A DNA stretch of 64,000 bases from Gillisella vitis (GCA_009744235.1 WPHV01000001.1:1-64000), one strand, 5' to 3'; positions 15,845 to 25,604 are shown, counted from the first letter of the stretch. A program made the numbers and translations. The notes: generated from the sequence alone by a model not told the origin.

Positions 15845-18364
15845 TCAAGCCCTGAGAGCGGAATTGTCAGGATCGAACGGGCTTTCGCCCACAACCACCG
15901 CGTCATAGAGATCACCGAGGATCTTGATCTTCAGCCTGGTGCCTTCAGTTGCATAGCCGGGTTGCAGCATGGCGAGCGCAATGGATTTGCCGATCCGCCA
16001 ACCATAGGTGCCGTTGGTTGCACGACCGACCAGGTCGCCCGCTTCATTATAGATCGCCTCCGAGCCGCGAGCGTCGACATCCGCGACCCCTTCGACAACC
16101 AGCGTTGCGAAATTCCATTTCAGGCCCTTCTCCTTATAGGCAACCAGAGCCTCCTTGCCGATAAAGTCCTTGTCGAGCTTGATGAAACGGTCGAGCGCCG
16201 ATTCATAGGCATTGTATTCGATCGACATTTCCCTCGGGATCAGGCGGTAGGATTTCTCGACCGACATCGACAGCATGGCGCGGATGCCGAAAGGCTTGAT
16301 GTCGAATTCGGCACCGGCTTCCATCAGCTTGTCGAAAATATAGGCCTGCATCTCGATGGGGTGATGCAATTCCCAGCCCAGTTCCCCGACAAAATTGACG
16401 CGCAATGCATGGGCACTCGCCACGCCAACCGAAATCTCCTTGCCGGTCAGCCAGGGGAAATCCTTGTTCTCAAGGCTGGTACGGGTCAGTTTCTGCAAGA
16501 CCTGCCGCGACTTTGGCCCGGCCAGAACCAATACGCCGAGCTTCTGGGTAATCTGCTGAAGCTTGACCGATCCATCAGCGGGAGCCAACTTGCGCAAGTA
16601 ATCATGGTCATGAGCTTCGTAAGCGCCAGCCGACACCAGATAGAAACGGTTCGGAGCCCATTCATAGACAGTGAATTCGGCACGGACCCCACCGTGCTGG
16701 GTCAACATGTGACAAAGCGCGATACGGCCCCGCTTCTTCGGGATGGCATTGGCAAAAAGGCTGTCCAGCCAGGCTCGAGCACCGGGACCGGACACTTCCA
16801 TCTTGGCGAAAGCTGACATGTCGAGCACGCCGACATGCTCATTGACATGCTTCACCTCATTGCCGACATGCTCGAAATAATTCGAGCGGCGGAACGACCA
16901 TTTCTCCACCACACGGCCATCCTCGGTCGGGGGCGCATAATTGTGGTTTGTGATGACATCGACGCCAACGCCAAGCTCGTTCTTGGGCACTTCATAGCCC
17001 TCAGGCGCAAACCAGTTGGCACGCTCCCAACCATAGACAGAGCCGAAGACAGCGCCCATCTTCTTCAACCGTTCATAGACCGGCGTGGTTTTCAGCGGCC
17101 GGGCAGCGGCGCGTTCTTCATCCGGGTAATGCATGGTGAAGACATTGGCATAGGCTTCTTCGTTCTTGGCGATCAGATAGCCTTCCGTCGCATAAGGGCC
17201 AAAGCGGCGCGGATCGGCGCCCATCATGTCGAGGGTGGATTCGCCATCGACGATCCATTCCGCCAATTGCCAGCCGGCGCCGCCAGCCGCGGTGATGCCA
17301 AAGGAATGGCCCTCGTTCAGCCAGAAATTCTTCAAACCCGGTGCCGGACCGACAATCGGATTACCGTCCGGCGTATAGGCGATGGCGCCGTTATAGACTT
17401 TCTTGATGCCGACTTCGCCAAAGGCTGGCACGCGCACCATGGCCGTCTCGATATGCGGCATCAGCCGGTCGAGTTCTTCCTGGAACAGTTCGTATTCACT
17501 CTCATCGGACGGACCATCGACATAACAGACCGGCGCGCCAACTTCGTAAGGCCCCAGCAACAGGCCACCATTTTCCTCGCGCATGTACCAGGCGCTATCG
17601 GCCTCGCGCAGCACGCCCATTTCCGGCAGGCCCTTGGCCTTGCGTTCAACAATGGCCGGATGCGGCTCGGTGACGATATATTGGTGCTCGACCGGAATGA
17701 CCGGAATATTGATGCCCACCATTTCGCCGGTCTTGCGGGCGAAATTTCCGGTACAGGAAATCACGTGTTCGGCGGTGATCTCCCCCTTGTCGGTGGTGAT
17801 CTTCCACAAGCCGTCCGGCTGACACTCAATGGCCGTTACAGTCGTGTTGCGGTAGATTGTGGCACCACGGTCGCGGGCGCCCTTGGCCAGCGCCTGAGTC
17901 AGGTCGGCGGGCTGAATGTAACCATCATCAGGGTGCTGAATGGCGCCGAGCAGACCTTCCGTTTCACACAGCGGCCAGATTTCCTTGACCTGTTCAGGCG
18001 TCAGGATGTTGACCTTGACGCCGATAGTTTCGGCAATCCCGGCATAATACATAAACTCATCCCAGCGATCCTTGCTGCGGGCGAGACGGATATTGGAGAC
18101 CTTGCTGAAACCGACATTCATGCCGGTCTCTTCCTGAAGTTCCTGATAGAACTTCACCGAATATTTGTGGATCTGGCCGACCGAATAGCTCATGTTGAAC
18201 AGCGGCAGCAGGCCGGCGGCATGCCATGTCGAGCCTGAGGTCAGTTCCTTGCGCTCGATCAACACGCTATCGCTCCAGCCCTTCCTGGCTAGGTGATAGA
18301 GCGTGGAAACGCCGACGACACCGCCACCGATCACCACGGCCCGTGCATGAGATTTGATCGACAT
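15845..18364 (-). CDS. FAD-dependent dimethylglycine/sarcosine dehydrogenase-like enzyme
   Basis: 839 residues from ATG 18364 with AGGGGAA upstream. The N-terminal 400 residues are a DAO-type FAD domain: the dinucleotide motif is VVIGGGVVGVSTLYHLA, and GSTWHAAGL contains the His that carries covalent FAD in dimethylglycine dehydrogenases. From about residue 450 follow a linker domain and a GcvT-like folate-binding domain (SGPGARAWLDSLFANAIP, then LNVDARGSEAIY-type strands and a C-terminal VVVGESPFDPDNSALRA). Such enzymes demethylate dimethylglycine or sarcosine and pass the one-carbon unit to tetrahydrofolate, as in glycine betaine breakdown. Exact substrate is uncertain. The gene stands alone, ended by a terminator at 15690-15720. 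Confidence 0.85.
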   Translation of the reverse strand: MSIKSHARAVVIGGGVVGVSTLYHLARKGWSDSVLIERKELTSGSTWHAAGLLPLFNMSYSVGQIHKYSVKFYQELQEETGMNVGFSKVSNIRLARSKDRWDEFMYYAGIAETIGVKVNILTPEQVKEIWPLCETEGLLGAIQHPDDGYIQPADLTQALAKGARDRGATIYRNTTVTAIECQPDGLWKITTDKGEITAEHVISCTGNFARKTGEMVGINIPVIPVEHQYIVTEPHPAIVERKAKGLPEMGVLREADSAWYMREENGGLLLGPYEVGAPVCYVDGPSDESEYELFQEELDRLMPHIETAMVRVPAFGEVGIKKVYNGAIAYTPDGNPIVGPAPGLKNFWLNEGHSFGITAAGGAGWQLAEWIVDGESTLDMMGADPRRFGPYATEGYLIAKNEEAYANVFTMHYPDEERAAARPLKTTPVYERLKKMGAVFGSVYGWERANWFAPEGYEVPKNELGVGVDVITNHNYAPPTEDGRVVEKWSFRRSNYFEHVGNEVKHVNEHVGVLDMSAFAKMEVSGPGARAWLDSLFANAIPKKRGRIALCHMLTQHGGVRAEFTVYEWAPNRFYLVSAGAYEAHDHDYLRKLAPADGSVKLQQITQKLGVLVLAGPKSRQVLQKLTRTSLENKDFPWLTGKEISVGVASAHALRVNFVGELGWELHHPIEMQAYIFDKLMEAGAEFDIKPFGIRAMLSMSVEKSYRLIPREMSIEYNAYESALDRFIKLDKDFIGKEALVAYKEKGLKWNFATLVVEGVADVDARGSEAIYNEAGDLVGRATNGTYGWRIGKSIALAMLQPGYATEGTRLKIKILGDLYDAVVVGESPFDPDNSALRA

Positions 18365-18593
18365 GGAATTTCCCCTGTTCTGCTGCGAGCGCAAGGCGCA
18401 AACGACCGGATGACGCCGCAAGATTGATCCCGCGACTATGATAAAGACCCGCTCTCCTGTGCCGCCCGTTTGCGACATGGGCATGGGCTGGCGCGACCTG
18501 CGGATAAAAACTGCTGATGTCACGATCCTTGATCAATCGCAAATCGTCAAACGCAGAGCAAGCCCTCCTCATGGCTCTTATCGCGGAGACGCT

Positions 18594-19364
18594 TTATTGC
18601 GGTATCAGGAAGACCAGCTTGCAATCCGGACGATCGCAGGGACGGTAGTTGAACTGGCGAAATCGCAGCCTGCCCCGATCCGGAGAAACCAGTTCACGCT
18701 CTCCGCCTTCGCGGTCCAGCACAGTCTGCTCGCTCCACCCTTGGGCAAAGAGCGGACTGTCGCGCTGCAACTGTTCGATCAGCGCACGGACCGTCGCATC
18801 GCGCAATGCATGACTGTAATCGGCGCGAAACTCGGCCAGCAGCCGTAGCGCGCGTATTTCCCAATCGACAATGATCTCCCGGGCGCCGGGATTGAGGAAT
18901 ACGTAACGCAGCAGGTTTCTATCCTTGCTGTGCTCGCCAAGCCAATCAGGAAACAGGGATGCGGCCGCGGAATTGAAACAGCAGGCATTCCAGTTGCGAT
19001 CAAGCGCATAGGCTGGATGCTGCACCATGCTGACTGCCGTCACCAGGGACGCTGGCACGTCGTCAATGGCGTCTCCGTCTTCCTCATCAGGGTCGCGCCG
19101 GGCTGCCAGTTCAAACAGATAGGCGCGTTCGGCCCGGGTCAATTCCAGGGCGCGCGCCAGCCTCGCCAAGGCCTGCGGCGAGGCCTGCACCTGGCGCCCC
19201 TGCTCTATCCAGGCGCACCATGTGGCGCTGATGCCCGCTCGCTCAGCCAGTTCCTCACGCCTCAGGCCCGGCGTCCGGCGCCGTCCGATCCGGTCCGGCA
19301 CCAATTTCTCACGGTGGGTCCGTACGAACTCACCCAGCAAACGTCTCTGTTCAACATCCAGCAT
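18594..19364 (-). CDS. XRE-family regulator with MmyB-like ligand domain
   Basis: 256 residues from ATG 19364. The N-terminal HTH is TPGLRREELAERAGISATWCAWIEQGRQVQASPQALARLARAL. The C-terminal part (YALDRNWNACCFNSAAASLFPDWL, then NLLRYVFLNPGAREIIVDWE and DSPLFAQGWSEQTV) is the MmyB-like ligand-binding domain, a PAS-like fold that in actinobacterial relatives binds fatty acids. It is divergent from a SAM-methyltransferase gene starting at 19700, with 335 bp between, so it probably controls that gene and itself. The ligand is unknown. Confidence 0.87.
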   Translation of the reverse strand: MLDVEQRRLLGEFVRTHREKLVPDRIGRRRTPGLRREELAERAGISATWCAWIEQGRQVQASPQALARLARALELTRAERAYLFELAARRDPDEEDGDAIDDVPASLVTAVSMVQHPAYALDRNWNACCFNSAAASLFPDWLGEHSKDRNLLRYVFLNPGAREIIVDWEIRALRLLAEFRADYSHALRDATVRALIEQLQRDSPLFAQGWSEQTVLDREGGERELVSPDRGRLRFRQFNYRPCDRPDCKLVFLIPQ

Positions 19365-19699
19365 ATCAGCATTTATAACAGGATAACTGCTCCTCTTGTA
19401 ACAGCATATTGTTGGCGTAATGCTGTTTACACCAAGCGACATCACCATGTCCCTTGGTCTTCTTATGGCGACGATTTCAAGCCTTTGGCTTATTCGAGAG
19501 AAGCACAACTCAACCCAACGAAGATGCCTCCACATCTTCGAAGCCTTGATACGATGCGGACAGCCCATGCAACGGGACCTGAGCGGATTGCCAGGTACAA
19601 AAGAACGATGCGCTACACCCCAGACATGGAGTTGCAACGCTGAATTTCAAGCGTTTCATGATCTGAACCGGGATAAACCAGCTTAACAGGAACAGTCAC

Positions 19700-20494
19700 A
19701 TGCCAACAGCAACCAGCAAGAAAAATCCAGTGAGCGAAAATCACGACCACCACGTGCAGCAGAATTTCGGCCCAAGGGCGAGCGCCTATGTGGAAAGCGC
19801 CGTTCACGCTTCAGGCGCCGATCTGGTTCGCCTGGGCGACATCGCCCGCACTGCCAATGCCAGCCATGGCGTCGATCTGGGATGTGGCGGCGGCCATGTC
19901 GCCTATGCAATCGCACCGTATATGGCAACCGTGACCGCCATCGATCTTTCCGCCGATATGCTGGCCGCAGTCTCGCAAACCGCAATGGAGCGCGGTTTGA
20001 CGAATATTGCGACAATCAGGGCTTCAGCCGAACAATTGCCCTGTGAAGATGGTCAGTTCGATTTTCTCGCCTGCCGGTTTTCGGCCCACCACTGGCACGA
20101 CGTCCATGCCGGCTTGCGGCAGGCCCAGCGCGTGTTGAAGCCGGGCGCTGCGGCAATCTTCATCGATGTGGTCTCGCCGCCATCGCCATTGCTGAACACG
20201 CATCTGCAAGCAGTCGAGCTGCTGCGCGACACCTCGCATGTCAGGAACTATACGCTGGGCGAATGGACGCAGATGCTGGGACAGGCCGGCTTTGCGATAA
20301 AAACCTGTCAGACCAGCCGGCTGCGGATGGATTTCAAGGTCTGGACGGACCGCATGAAGACACCGGATGCCCTGCGCACCGCCATCCGCCTGTTGCAACA
20401 GGATGCCGCCACTGAGACAAAAGCGCATTTCGACATCGAAACCGACGGCTCCTTCATGCTCGACGTGGCGCTGTTTGAAACCCACCGGATATGA
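19700..20494 (+). CDS. Class I SAM-dependent methyltransferase
   Basis: 264 residues. The SAM-binding motif I is GVDLGCGGGHVAYAIAPY, motif II is VTAIDLSADML, and the motif after them is QLPCEDGQFDFLACRFSAHHW. RVLKPGAAAIFIDVV completes the Methyltransf_11-type core. The C-terminal 90 residues are helical. It is related to UbiE/YcgJ-type small-molecule methyltransferases, but the substrate cannot be told. Its divergent XRE/MmyB regulator suggests induction by a ligand. A hairpin at 20505-20532 follows the stop codon. Confidence 0.85.
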   Translation: MPTATSKKNPVSENHDHHVQQNFGPRASAYVESAVHASGADLVRLGDIARTANASHGVDLGCGGGHVAYAIAPYMATVTAIDLSADMLAAVSQTAMERGLTNIATIRASAEQLPCEDGQFDFLACRFSAHHWHDVHAGLRQAQRVLKPGAAAIFIDVVSPPSPLLNTHLQAVELLRDTSHVRNYTLGEWTQMLGQAGFAIKTCQTSRLRMDFKVWTDRMKTPDALRTAIRLLQQDAATETKAHFDIETDGSFMLDVALFETHRI

Positions 20495-20504
20495 CGCATT
20501 CGGT

Positions 20505-20532
20505 TCGTCGCAGGCTGGTTTGCCTGCGACGA
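20505..20532. terminator. Hairpin between convergent genes
   Basis: A perfect 11-bp stem, TCGTCGCAGGC with GCCTGCGACGA and a TGGTTT loop, lies 10 bp after the methyltransferase stop. There is no clear T-run, so termination may be weak or Rho-assisted. Confidence 0.55.
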
Positions 20533-20537
20533 GTCTA

Positions 20538-20581
20538 GCGCCTATTAAAACCGGGCGCCTATTAAAACCGGGGCGCGTATT
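20538..20581. repeat. 17-bp tandem repeat
   Basis: GCGCCTATTAAAACCGG is present twice in direct succession (20538-20554 and 20555-20571), followed by a partial third unit GCGCGTATTA. The partial unit runs up to the 3' end of the mechanosensitive channel gene. Confidence 0.8.
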
Positions 20582-23009
20582 ACGAAGCGGGTGATGGTGG
20601 CAGCGGAGCCGCTGCTGCCACGACATCTTCTGCTTCAGCGGGTTCTTCCTTCATAACCACGCCTTCAGCCTTGAATCTTTCGAAAATTCCCAATCTCAAC
20701 TCGTTGCGCACCACAAGCCCGTTCAAGACGTCACCGACAAACACCCGGACTTCAAATTCAAGGTCCGCTCCATCGAATTTCTTGAAGACGACGACCGGTT
20801 CGGGGGTGCGCAACACGCCGGGTACATCGCTTGCCACCTCTCTCAGCATCCCCATCACATGGCGCGGATCATTGACCGCCTTGGCGGAAATCTCCATATC
20901 GATCCGACCCAGCTTGTTGCGATGGGTCCAGTTACCAACCGAGGCGTTAATCAGCTGCGAATTCGGCACAATGATCGACTGACGCTGAAAGGTTTCGATT
21001 TCCGTGGCGCGCACCGAAATGCGCCGCACAAAACCTTCACTCGTACCCGTCGCCACCCAGTCGCCGACCTTGAAAGGACGCTCGAAGAGCAGGATCAGGC
21101 CTGAGACGAAGTTGGAAATGATATTCTGCAAGCCAAAACCGATACCGACCGACAAGGCACCGGCAACCAGCGCCAGGCTGGACAGGTTGATACCGGCCGC
21201 CGACAGGCCCATGAAACCGGCGACAATCGCGCCGAAATAGCCGACGGAGGTTTTGACCGAATTGCGCACGCCCGGATCGACCTGCGACCGCGCCATGACA
21301 TTACCGTCCAGCCATTTCTCGAACCAGCGGGTCAGCACGACACCAATCAGGAAAATGGCGATGCCGCTGAAGATGCCGACGATGGAAATGCTGATGCCGC
21401 CGACATCGATCTGGATGAACAGATTATAGAACCAGGTCTGGATATCCGGCGGCTGGAACCCCCAGGACATCATGATCAGGGGAACGCCGATCACGAAAAC
21501 GAAGCCGTAGATCAACAATCCGGCGGCAATACCGAACTGGTCGAGCGCAACGGGGCCAAAATTGAAGCGTCGCTGCAGGAAGCGGCCAACGATCGTCTCG
21601 GCAAACCGGTCACGCTCGGATACAGCTCGGCCTGAACGGATCCCGATATACATGGTGGCCGCCACGCCTCCCGTCAGGATAAGCTGGCTGGCGACGAACC
21701 GGGCCAGGCCGATATAACCGATCAGGCTGGTGAAGATCAGCCAGACACCGCAGACCCGAAGAGCGATGGCTGTCCGCTTCGACCAGGGACGGCCACCCGT
21801 GGCGGCTTCATCCTCGGATTTCGGCAGAAGCGGACGAATGAAGGAAACCCAGAGCAGGATGAGACCGACCAGGCTTGACGACACCAACCCCTTCAACACC
21901 GAGAGCTCGACTGGCGATCCCAATGTCTGCGCAATACTGGACAGGCCATAATCGAGACCGTTGATCACCGTCATAGCCACGAAGGCTGCTACCAGCTGGC
22001 GGCTGCCCCGGTCGGACACATGCACGAGCCGCCATTTCGGCGCCCATGGATTGAACACGGCAATGGCAAGCCGCGACGAGAAAAACACCAGCCAGAACAC
22101 GCCGAAAAACGACGCGATGATCGGCTCGATGTCCGGCCGCATGACGCTGAAGGTATCGAGAAAGAAATAACTGGAAATCAGGAAGAAACTGAAGGCAAAG
22201 GACGGCATGATCGTCGCCCAGAAGGCCACCGAAAACCGGCTCATATAGGAGGGGTTTTCCTCCAGCTTGCCCCGCTCAATGATCGGCCCCAGAATCCGCT
22301 GAAGAACGAGCCGTAATCCGAGCGCCATAGCGAGCGACAGAACCATGGCCGAGACGAGCGAAATTTTCTTGAAGCGCCAGGCGAAGCCCCCCCAGCCCTC
22401 GAGCATATCCGTAAAGCGGCTCGCTTCCGTGCCGTAGGACAAGGCGGCATCCGTCATACTATCAACGGAAATGTCCGTATGGGCCAGCAATTGCCGTGTG
22501 AACAATTCCCGCCGCACTGCGGTGACCTTAATGGACATATCGCTCGCAGACTTGCTGACTTCGTCGATCCGGTTCAGGACCGAAGCAATCTGTGCTTTCT
22601 GGGCATTGAGTTTGTTTCGCTGCTGGGTCACGTCAGCCGCTTCAGCAGGCTGGCCGTCCTTCGGCGGATCGCCGAGTTCTTTCAAGCGAGCGGCAATATC
22701 ATCCTGACGCGGCGAAATCAGCAGTTTCATGCCCTGCAATTGTCCGACAATGTCGTCCAGGCTGGATTTGGCTTCCATCAACTCGCGGTCGTTGTTTCCA
22801 GCCTTTTGCGGTATACTGGCAAGCGAGTCGATCTTTTTTTGCAACTGATCAAGCGTCGCAGGTGCCTTGGCAACCGGATCGTCATCGGCAAAATTACTAT
22901 CCTGTGCCAGTGCCGCCCCGGCAAAACCATGAAGCCCGAAAGAACTCATCCCAACAGCAATCAGCAGGATGATCGGAAATAGCGCTAGAAACTTCTTCAG
23001 GCTCTGCAA
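20580..23009 (-). CDS. Large MscS-family mechanosensitive channel with DUF3772-like periplasmic domain
   Basis: About 809 residues. A TTG at 23009 with AAAGGGAC upstream gives a good signal peptide (QSLKKFLALFPIILLIAVG...AAALAQ); starts at 23057 or 23081 would put a Cys-rich stretch before it. Residues about 50-190 form a periplasmic coiled region (TLDQLQKKIDSLASIPQKAG, then LNAQKAQIASVLNRIDEV), as in DUF3772/MscK-like proteins. Several membrane segments follow, then the MscS core (SLALVAGALSVGIGFGLQNIISNFVSGLILLFERPFKVGDWV) and the cytoplasmic domain. Such channels open when membrane tension rises and protect against hypo-osmotic shock. The tail is Glu/Ala-rich. It is convergent with the methyltransferase gene. 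Confidence 0.88.
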   Translation of the reverse strand: MQSLKKFLALFPIILLIAVGMSSFGLHGFAGAALAQDSNFADDDPVAKAPATLDQLQKKIDSLASIPQKAGNNDRELMEAKSSLDDIVGQLQGMKLLISPRQDDIAARLKELGDPPKDGQPAEAADVTQQRNKLNAQKAQIASVLNRIDEVSKSASDMSIKVTAVRRELFTRQLLAHTDISVDSMTDAALSYGTEASRFTDMLEGWGGFAWRFKKISLVSAMVLSLAMALGLRLVLQRILGPIIERGKLEENPSYMSRFSVAFWATIMPSFAFSFFLISSYFFLDTFSVMRPDIEPIIASFFGVFWLVFFSSRLAIAVFNPWAPKWRLVHVSDRGSRQLVAAFVAMTVINGLDYGLSSIAQTLGSPVELSVLKGLVSSSLVGLILLWVSFIRPLLPKSEDEAATGGRPWSKRTAIALRVCGVWLIFTSLIGYIGLARFVASQLILTGGVAATMYIGIRSGRAVSERDRFAETIVGRFLQRRFNFGPVALDQFGIAAGLLIYGFVFVIGVPLIMMSWGFQPPDIQTWFYNLFIQIDVGGISISIVGIFSGIAIFLIGVVLTRWFEKWLDGNVMARSQVDPGVRNSVKTSVGYFGAIVAGFMGLSAAGINLSSLALVAGALSVGIGFGLQNIISNFVSGLILLFERPFKVGDWVATGTSEGFVRRISVRATEIETFQRQSIIVPNSQLINASVGNWTHRNKLGRIDMEISAKAVNDPRHVMGMLREVASDVPGVLRTPEPVVVFKKFDGADLEFEVRVFVGDVLNGLVVRNELRLGIFERFKAEGVVMKEEPAEAEDVVAAAAPLPPSPAS

Positions 23010-23491
23010 ATCACTGTCCCTTTGTCCGCATCGATTACAGCGCCGCGCATATGACATGCTGCATGAAACCTGCTGTAGCACTCTAAAACTGCTGCATAAT
23101 CACTTAAACCGCATTCGGTATCAGAAATAATGCAGGACAGTCTGTCAGCTTTATATTGACCTAAACAGACCATCGTTTTTTGTTTTTGTTTGTCTTTTCA
23201 GGAAAACCGGCTTCCGCTTATTCCCCTGACACACTCCAGACGACGTCATGCTGGCCTGCAGCATATTTCAGGCCAATCGATGACCAAACCGCCTTATGCA
23301 CAAAACAGCAACACAACCAAGCAGGACGGCAGCCCTCAATTGGCGCCATGCATGCGTTCAATACTCGATTCCCCGCACTTTCAAAACAAACAGCAAAAGC
23401 AAAAAGCCGCCGGGAAGGTTTCCGGCGGCTGAGCAAGACTCTAAGAACTTTAGACGCAAAGATACGATCGTCCGATTGGCAATAACCAGCC
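23010..23491. other. Intergenic region with degenerate palindromic repeat
   Basis: About 480 bp without a convincing gene. A degenerate copy of the bipartite repeat hairpin lies at 23092-23135 (CTGCATAAT... to ATAATGCAG). A terminator lies at 23401-23430. The rest probably holds the channel promoter. Confidence 0.5.
23401..23430 (-). terminator. Intrinsic terminator of the hutX-like operon
   Basis: On the - strand AGCCGCCGG and CCGGCGGCT form a perfect 9-bp stem with an 8-nt loop, followed directly by TTTTT. It ends the two-gene heme operon starting at 24374. Confidence 0.85.
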
Positions 23492-24025
23492 CTATCCCGG
23501 CACCGAACCCCGATACTGAGAGCGCAACTGCTCGAACAGGGCGACTTGCTCGGCAATCAAAGTCTTTTGCGCATCCCTGCGCACGAAGATCTTCAACATT
23601 GCAGCACCTTCGCCATTCATGAACCACACCGACAGCGAGCGTCGGCCATGAAACATCCGATCGACAAAGGCGACGGAACGGCAATGGTCGATACGGATAT
23701 GGCCGCCAACCGGACTGTCGCCGTGAATGTTGAACCAGCCATGGCCAATGGAGCCCGGCGGCAGAGCGCCGACCACTTCCAGCACAACATCTTTTGTGTG
23801 GACGATGGTCAGAACATCGCCCCAACCTGACAAATGGGACCAGATCGGCTCGAAAGCCAGTGACGGCGCGATGGTCACGCAATCTGGCGGTAGAATGGCC
23901 AGAATCTCGGCGGGCGTTACCCCTGCCTCCGTTGCAATGGTTTCCACCACGCCGTCAGGTTTTTCGGCAAGAGCCGCTTTGGCAACCTCAAGCGGTGAAA
24001 GGCGGGCGGTATCGACAGCAGCCAT
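23492..24025 (-). CDS. hutX: HutX/HugX-like heme utilization protein
   Basis: 177 residues from ATG 24025; longer frames add only basic filler. The sequence (PDGVVETIATEAGVTPAEILAILPP, then FEPIWSHLSGWGDVLTIVHTKDVVLEVVGALPPGSIGHGWFNIHGDSPVGGHIRIDHCRSVAFVDRMFHGRRSLSVWFMNGEGAAMLKIFVRRD) matches the HutX/HugX family of cytosolic heme carriers. HutX takes heme after import and passes it to a degrading enzyme. It is 7 bp downstream of an IsdG-like gene on the same strand and next to hmuTUV on the other strand, so carrier, degrader and importer are together. Many rhizobia use HmuS instead; no hmuS is seen here. Confidence 0.85.
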   Translation of the reverse strand: MAAVDTARLSPLEVAKAALAEKPDGVVETIATEAGVTPAEILAILPPDCVTIAPSLAFEPIWSHLSGWGDVLTIVHTKDVVLEVVGALPPGSIGHGWFNIHGDSPVGGHIRIDHCRSVAFVDRMFHGRRSLSVWFMNGEGAAMLKIFVRRDAQKTLIAEQVALFEQLRSQYRGSVPG

Positions 24026-24032
24026 GATCGTC

Positions 24033-24374
24033 TCAGGCCGCCTTGGAGCTGCGCGTACCCGTGCTGTCTTCATGAAGGATTACTTCAAACCCTTCGAAAT
24101 GCGGACCGCCAAGATATTGAACCTTGCTCTGCCCGGCATTGGCATGGGCAGCGCGGAACTGCTCGGATTTCGTCCAGGCAACGAAGGTTTCATGGCTTTC
24201 CCAAACCGTATGGGACACATAAAGCGAGTGATCCTCGCCCTTGGGACCTTTCAGCATATGGAATTCGACATAGCCCGGCACTTCCGCCAGGCGGCCCTGA
24301 CGATCACGCCACTGAGCTTCAAACACGTCCTCGAAACCGGGAACGACACGAAATCGGTTCATTGCAATATACAT
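24033..24374 (-). CDS. IsdG-like heme-degrading monooxygenase (ABM domain)
   Basis: 113 residues from ATG 24374 (MYIAMNRFRVVPGFEDVFEAQWRDR). The antibiotic-biosynthesis-monooxygenase fold is indicated by NRF at 6-8, with the Asn that is catalytic in IsdG-type enzymes, and by the FHMLKG, YVSHTVWESHETFVAWTKSEQFRAAH block containing the heme-ligand-type His and the conserved Trp. In rhizobia HmuQ and HmuD of this family cleave heme to release iron. It precedes hutX in one operon and is divergent from hmuTUV, which supports the role. A start at 24413 would place codons within a palindromic repeat, so it is unlikely. Confidence 0.82.
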   Translation of the reverse strand: MYIAMNRFRVVPGFEDVFEAQWRDRQGRLAEVPGYVEFHMLKGPKGEDHSLYVSHTVWESHETFVAWTKSEQFRAAHANAGQSKVQYLGGPHFEGFEVILHEDSTGTRSSKAA

Positions 24375-24407
24375 ACTCTGCTCCACACGTTGGCTGAAAA
24401 TGCAATG

Positions 24408-24500
24408 CTGCATAATTCCTCAAACCGGCATTGGTTTGAGGAATTATGCAGCAGATATAAAGCGTTACAGCGTCCTTTGTGTATTTGATAAAACACAGGG
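24408..24500. repeat. Palindromic intergenic repeat, bipartite family, copy 2
   Basis: A perfect 19-bp stem: CTGCATAATTCCTCAAACC at 24408-24426 pairs with GGTTTGAGGAATTATGCAG at 24433-24451. It is followed by CAGATATAAAGCGTTACAGCG and a second half-hairpin with GATAAAACACAGGGCGCTG. It lies between the divergent heme operons, so it sits in their promoter region. Confidence 0.85.
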
Positions 24501-24704
24501 CGCTGTCATGCACCTGTCCTGTTGCGTCATTATGAAAACTTGTGCATTGTAGTCAAGTTAAAATCCAGCCCGCTGCTGTTCGTCGTCATTCGTCAAATGA
24601 AGACCGGACCCGACGCCCGCCAAGTGGCTCGATTACGATACACAATCCTGCTCTGAAAACGCATGAAATGGCGTTGCCCGGGCAACCTTCAGGACGATAC
24701 CTTG

Positions 24705-25604
24705 ATGAGACCTTCTTCTCTTCTGACCTCGCTTGCACTTTTCGGTCTTGTTACCCTCCCTCTTCCCCTCCCTTGGGCCATGACCCCAGCGGCATTCGCG
24801 GCAGACAGCTTTCCCCAGGCCAGCCGCATCGTCTCGATTGGCGGGACGGTCACCGAAATTCTCTATGACCTGGGTGCCGGGGAACGCATCGTTGCGGTCG
24901 ATTCCACCAGCCTTTATCCTCCTGAAGCATCGACAAAACCCAATGTCGGCTATATGCGCCGCCTGTCTGCCGAGGGCATACTGGCCCAGAAACCCGATCT
25001 CATCCTGACGGAGGCGGGCTCCGGGCCGCCTGATGCCCTGGCTGTGCTGGCGCAAAGCGGCATAGCCCTGGTGAACATCCCTCAACAACCTTCGGCGGAA
25101 ACCGTCGCTCCCCGTATCCGCGCCGTCGGTGCGGCAATCGGCAAGGGTCCGCAGGCCGAGGCATTGGCAAGCCGGTTCGAGACGCAATTGGATAAGCTGA
25201 AGACTGATCTCGCCCACCTTCCAGCCGAGAAGAAGCGGGTCCTGTTCGTCCTTTCCATCGCCAATGGCCGCATTATGGCTGCTGGCAAAGACACGGCAGC
25301 CGACGCGATGATCCGGCTGGCTGGCGCCACCAATGCGGTGGGCGACAGCACGGGCTATAAACCACTCAGCGATGAAGCCGTGATTGCCGCAGCACCCGAG
25401 ATTATTCTCACCATGGAGCATGGCGCAGCGCCGATATCCGCCAAGGAAATCTTCGCCTTGCCAGCTCTTGCCACCAGTCCGGCAGCCAAGACACAAGGCT
25501 TTCTCAGCATGGATGGACTTTACCTGCTTGGCTTTGGACCACGTACCGCTGACGCGGCCCGAGAACTGGCATCCAAGCTGTATCCAGAGGCAACCCTCCA
25601 GTGA
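24705..25604 (+). CDS. hmuT: Periplasmic heme-binding protein HmuT
   Basis: 299 residues from ATG 24705, which follows AGGA and opens a clear Sec signal peptide (SSLLTSLALFGLVTLPLPLPWAMTPAAFA). An ATG at 24663 is possible. The mature part begins SRIVSIGGTVTEILYDLGAGERIVAVDSTSLYP and contains GYMRRLSAEGILAQKPDLIL, the pattern of heme-binding class III solute-binding proteins, in which a Tyr in the GYMR-type loop ligates heme. It passes heme from the outer-membrane receptor to HmuUV. Its stop overlaps the hmuU start (GTGA). The receptor gene is not in the window. Confidence 0.92.
   Translation: MRPSSLLTSLALFGLVTLPLPLPWAMTPAAFAADSFPQASRIVSIGGTVTEILYDLGAGERIVAVDSTSLYPPEASTKPNVGYMRRLSAEGILAQKPDLILTEAGSGPPDALAVLAQSGIALVNIPQQPSAETVAPRIRAVGAAIGKGPQAEALASRFETQLDKLKTDLAHLPAEKKRVLFVLSIANGRIMAAGKDTAADAMIRLAGATNAVGDSTGYKPLSDEAVIAAAPEIILTMEHGAAPISAKEIFALPALATSPAAKTQGFLSMDGLYLLGFGPRTADAARELASKLYPEATLQ

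Noticed and set aside
24500..24704. Possible iron-responsive sites (Irr or RirA boxes) before hmuT.
   Set aside because: I could not find a match good enough to a known consensus. A motif scan with trained matrices would be needed.
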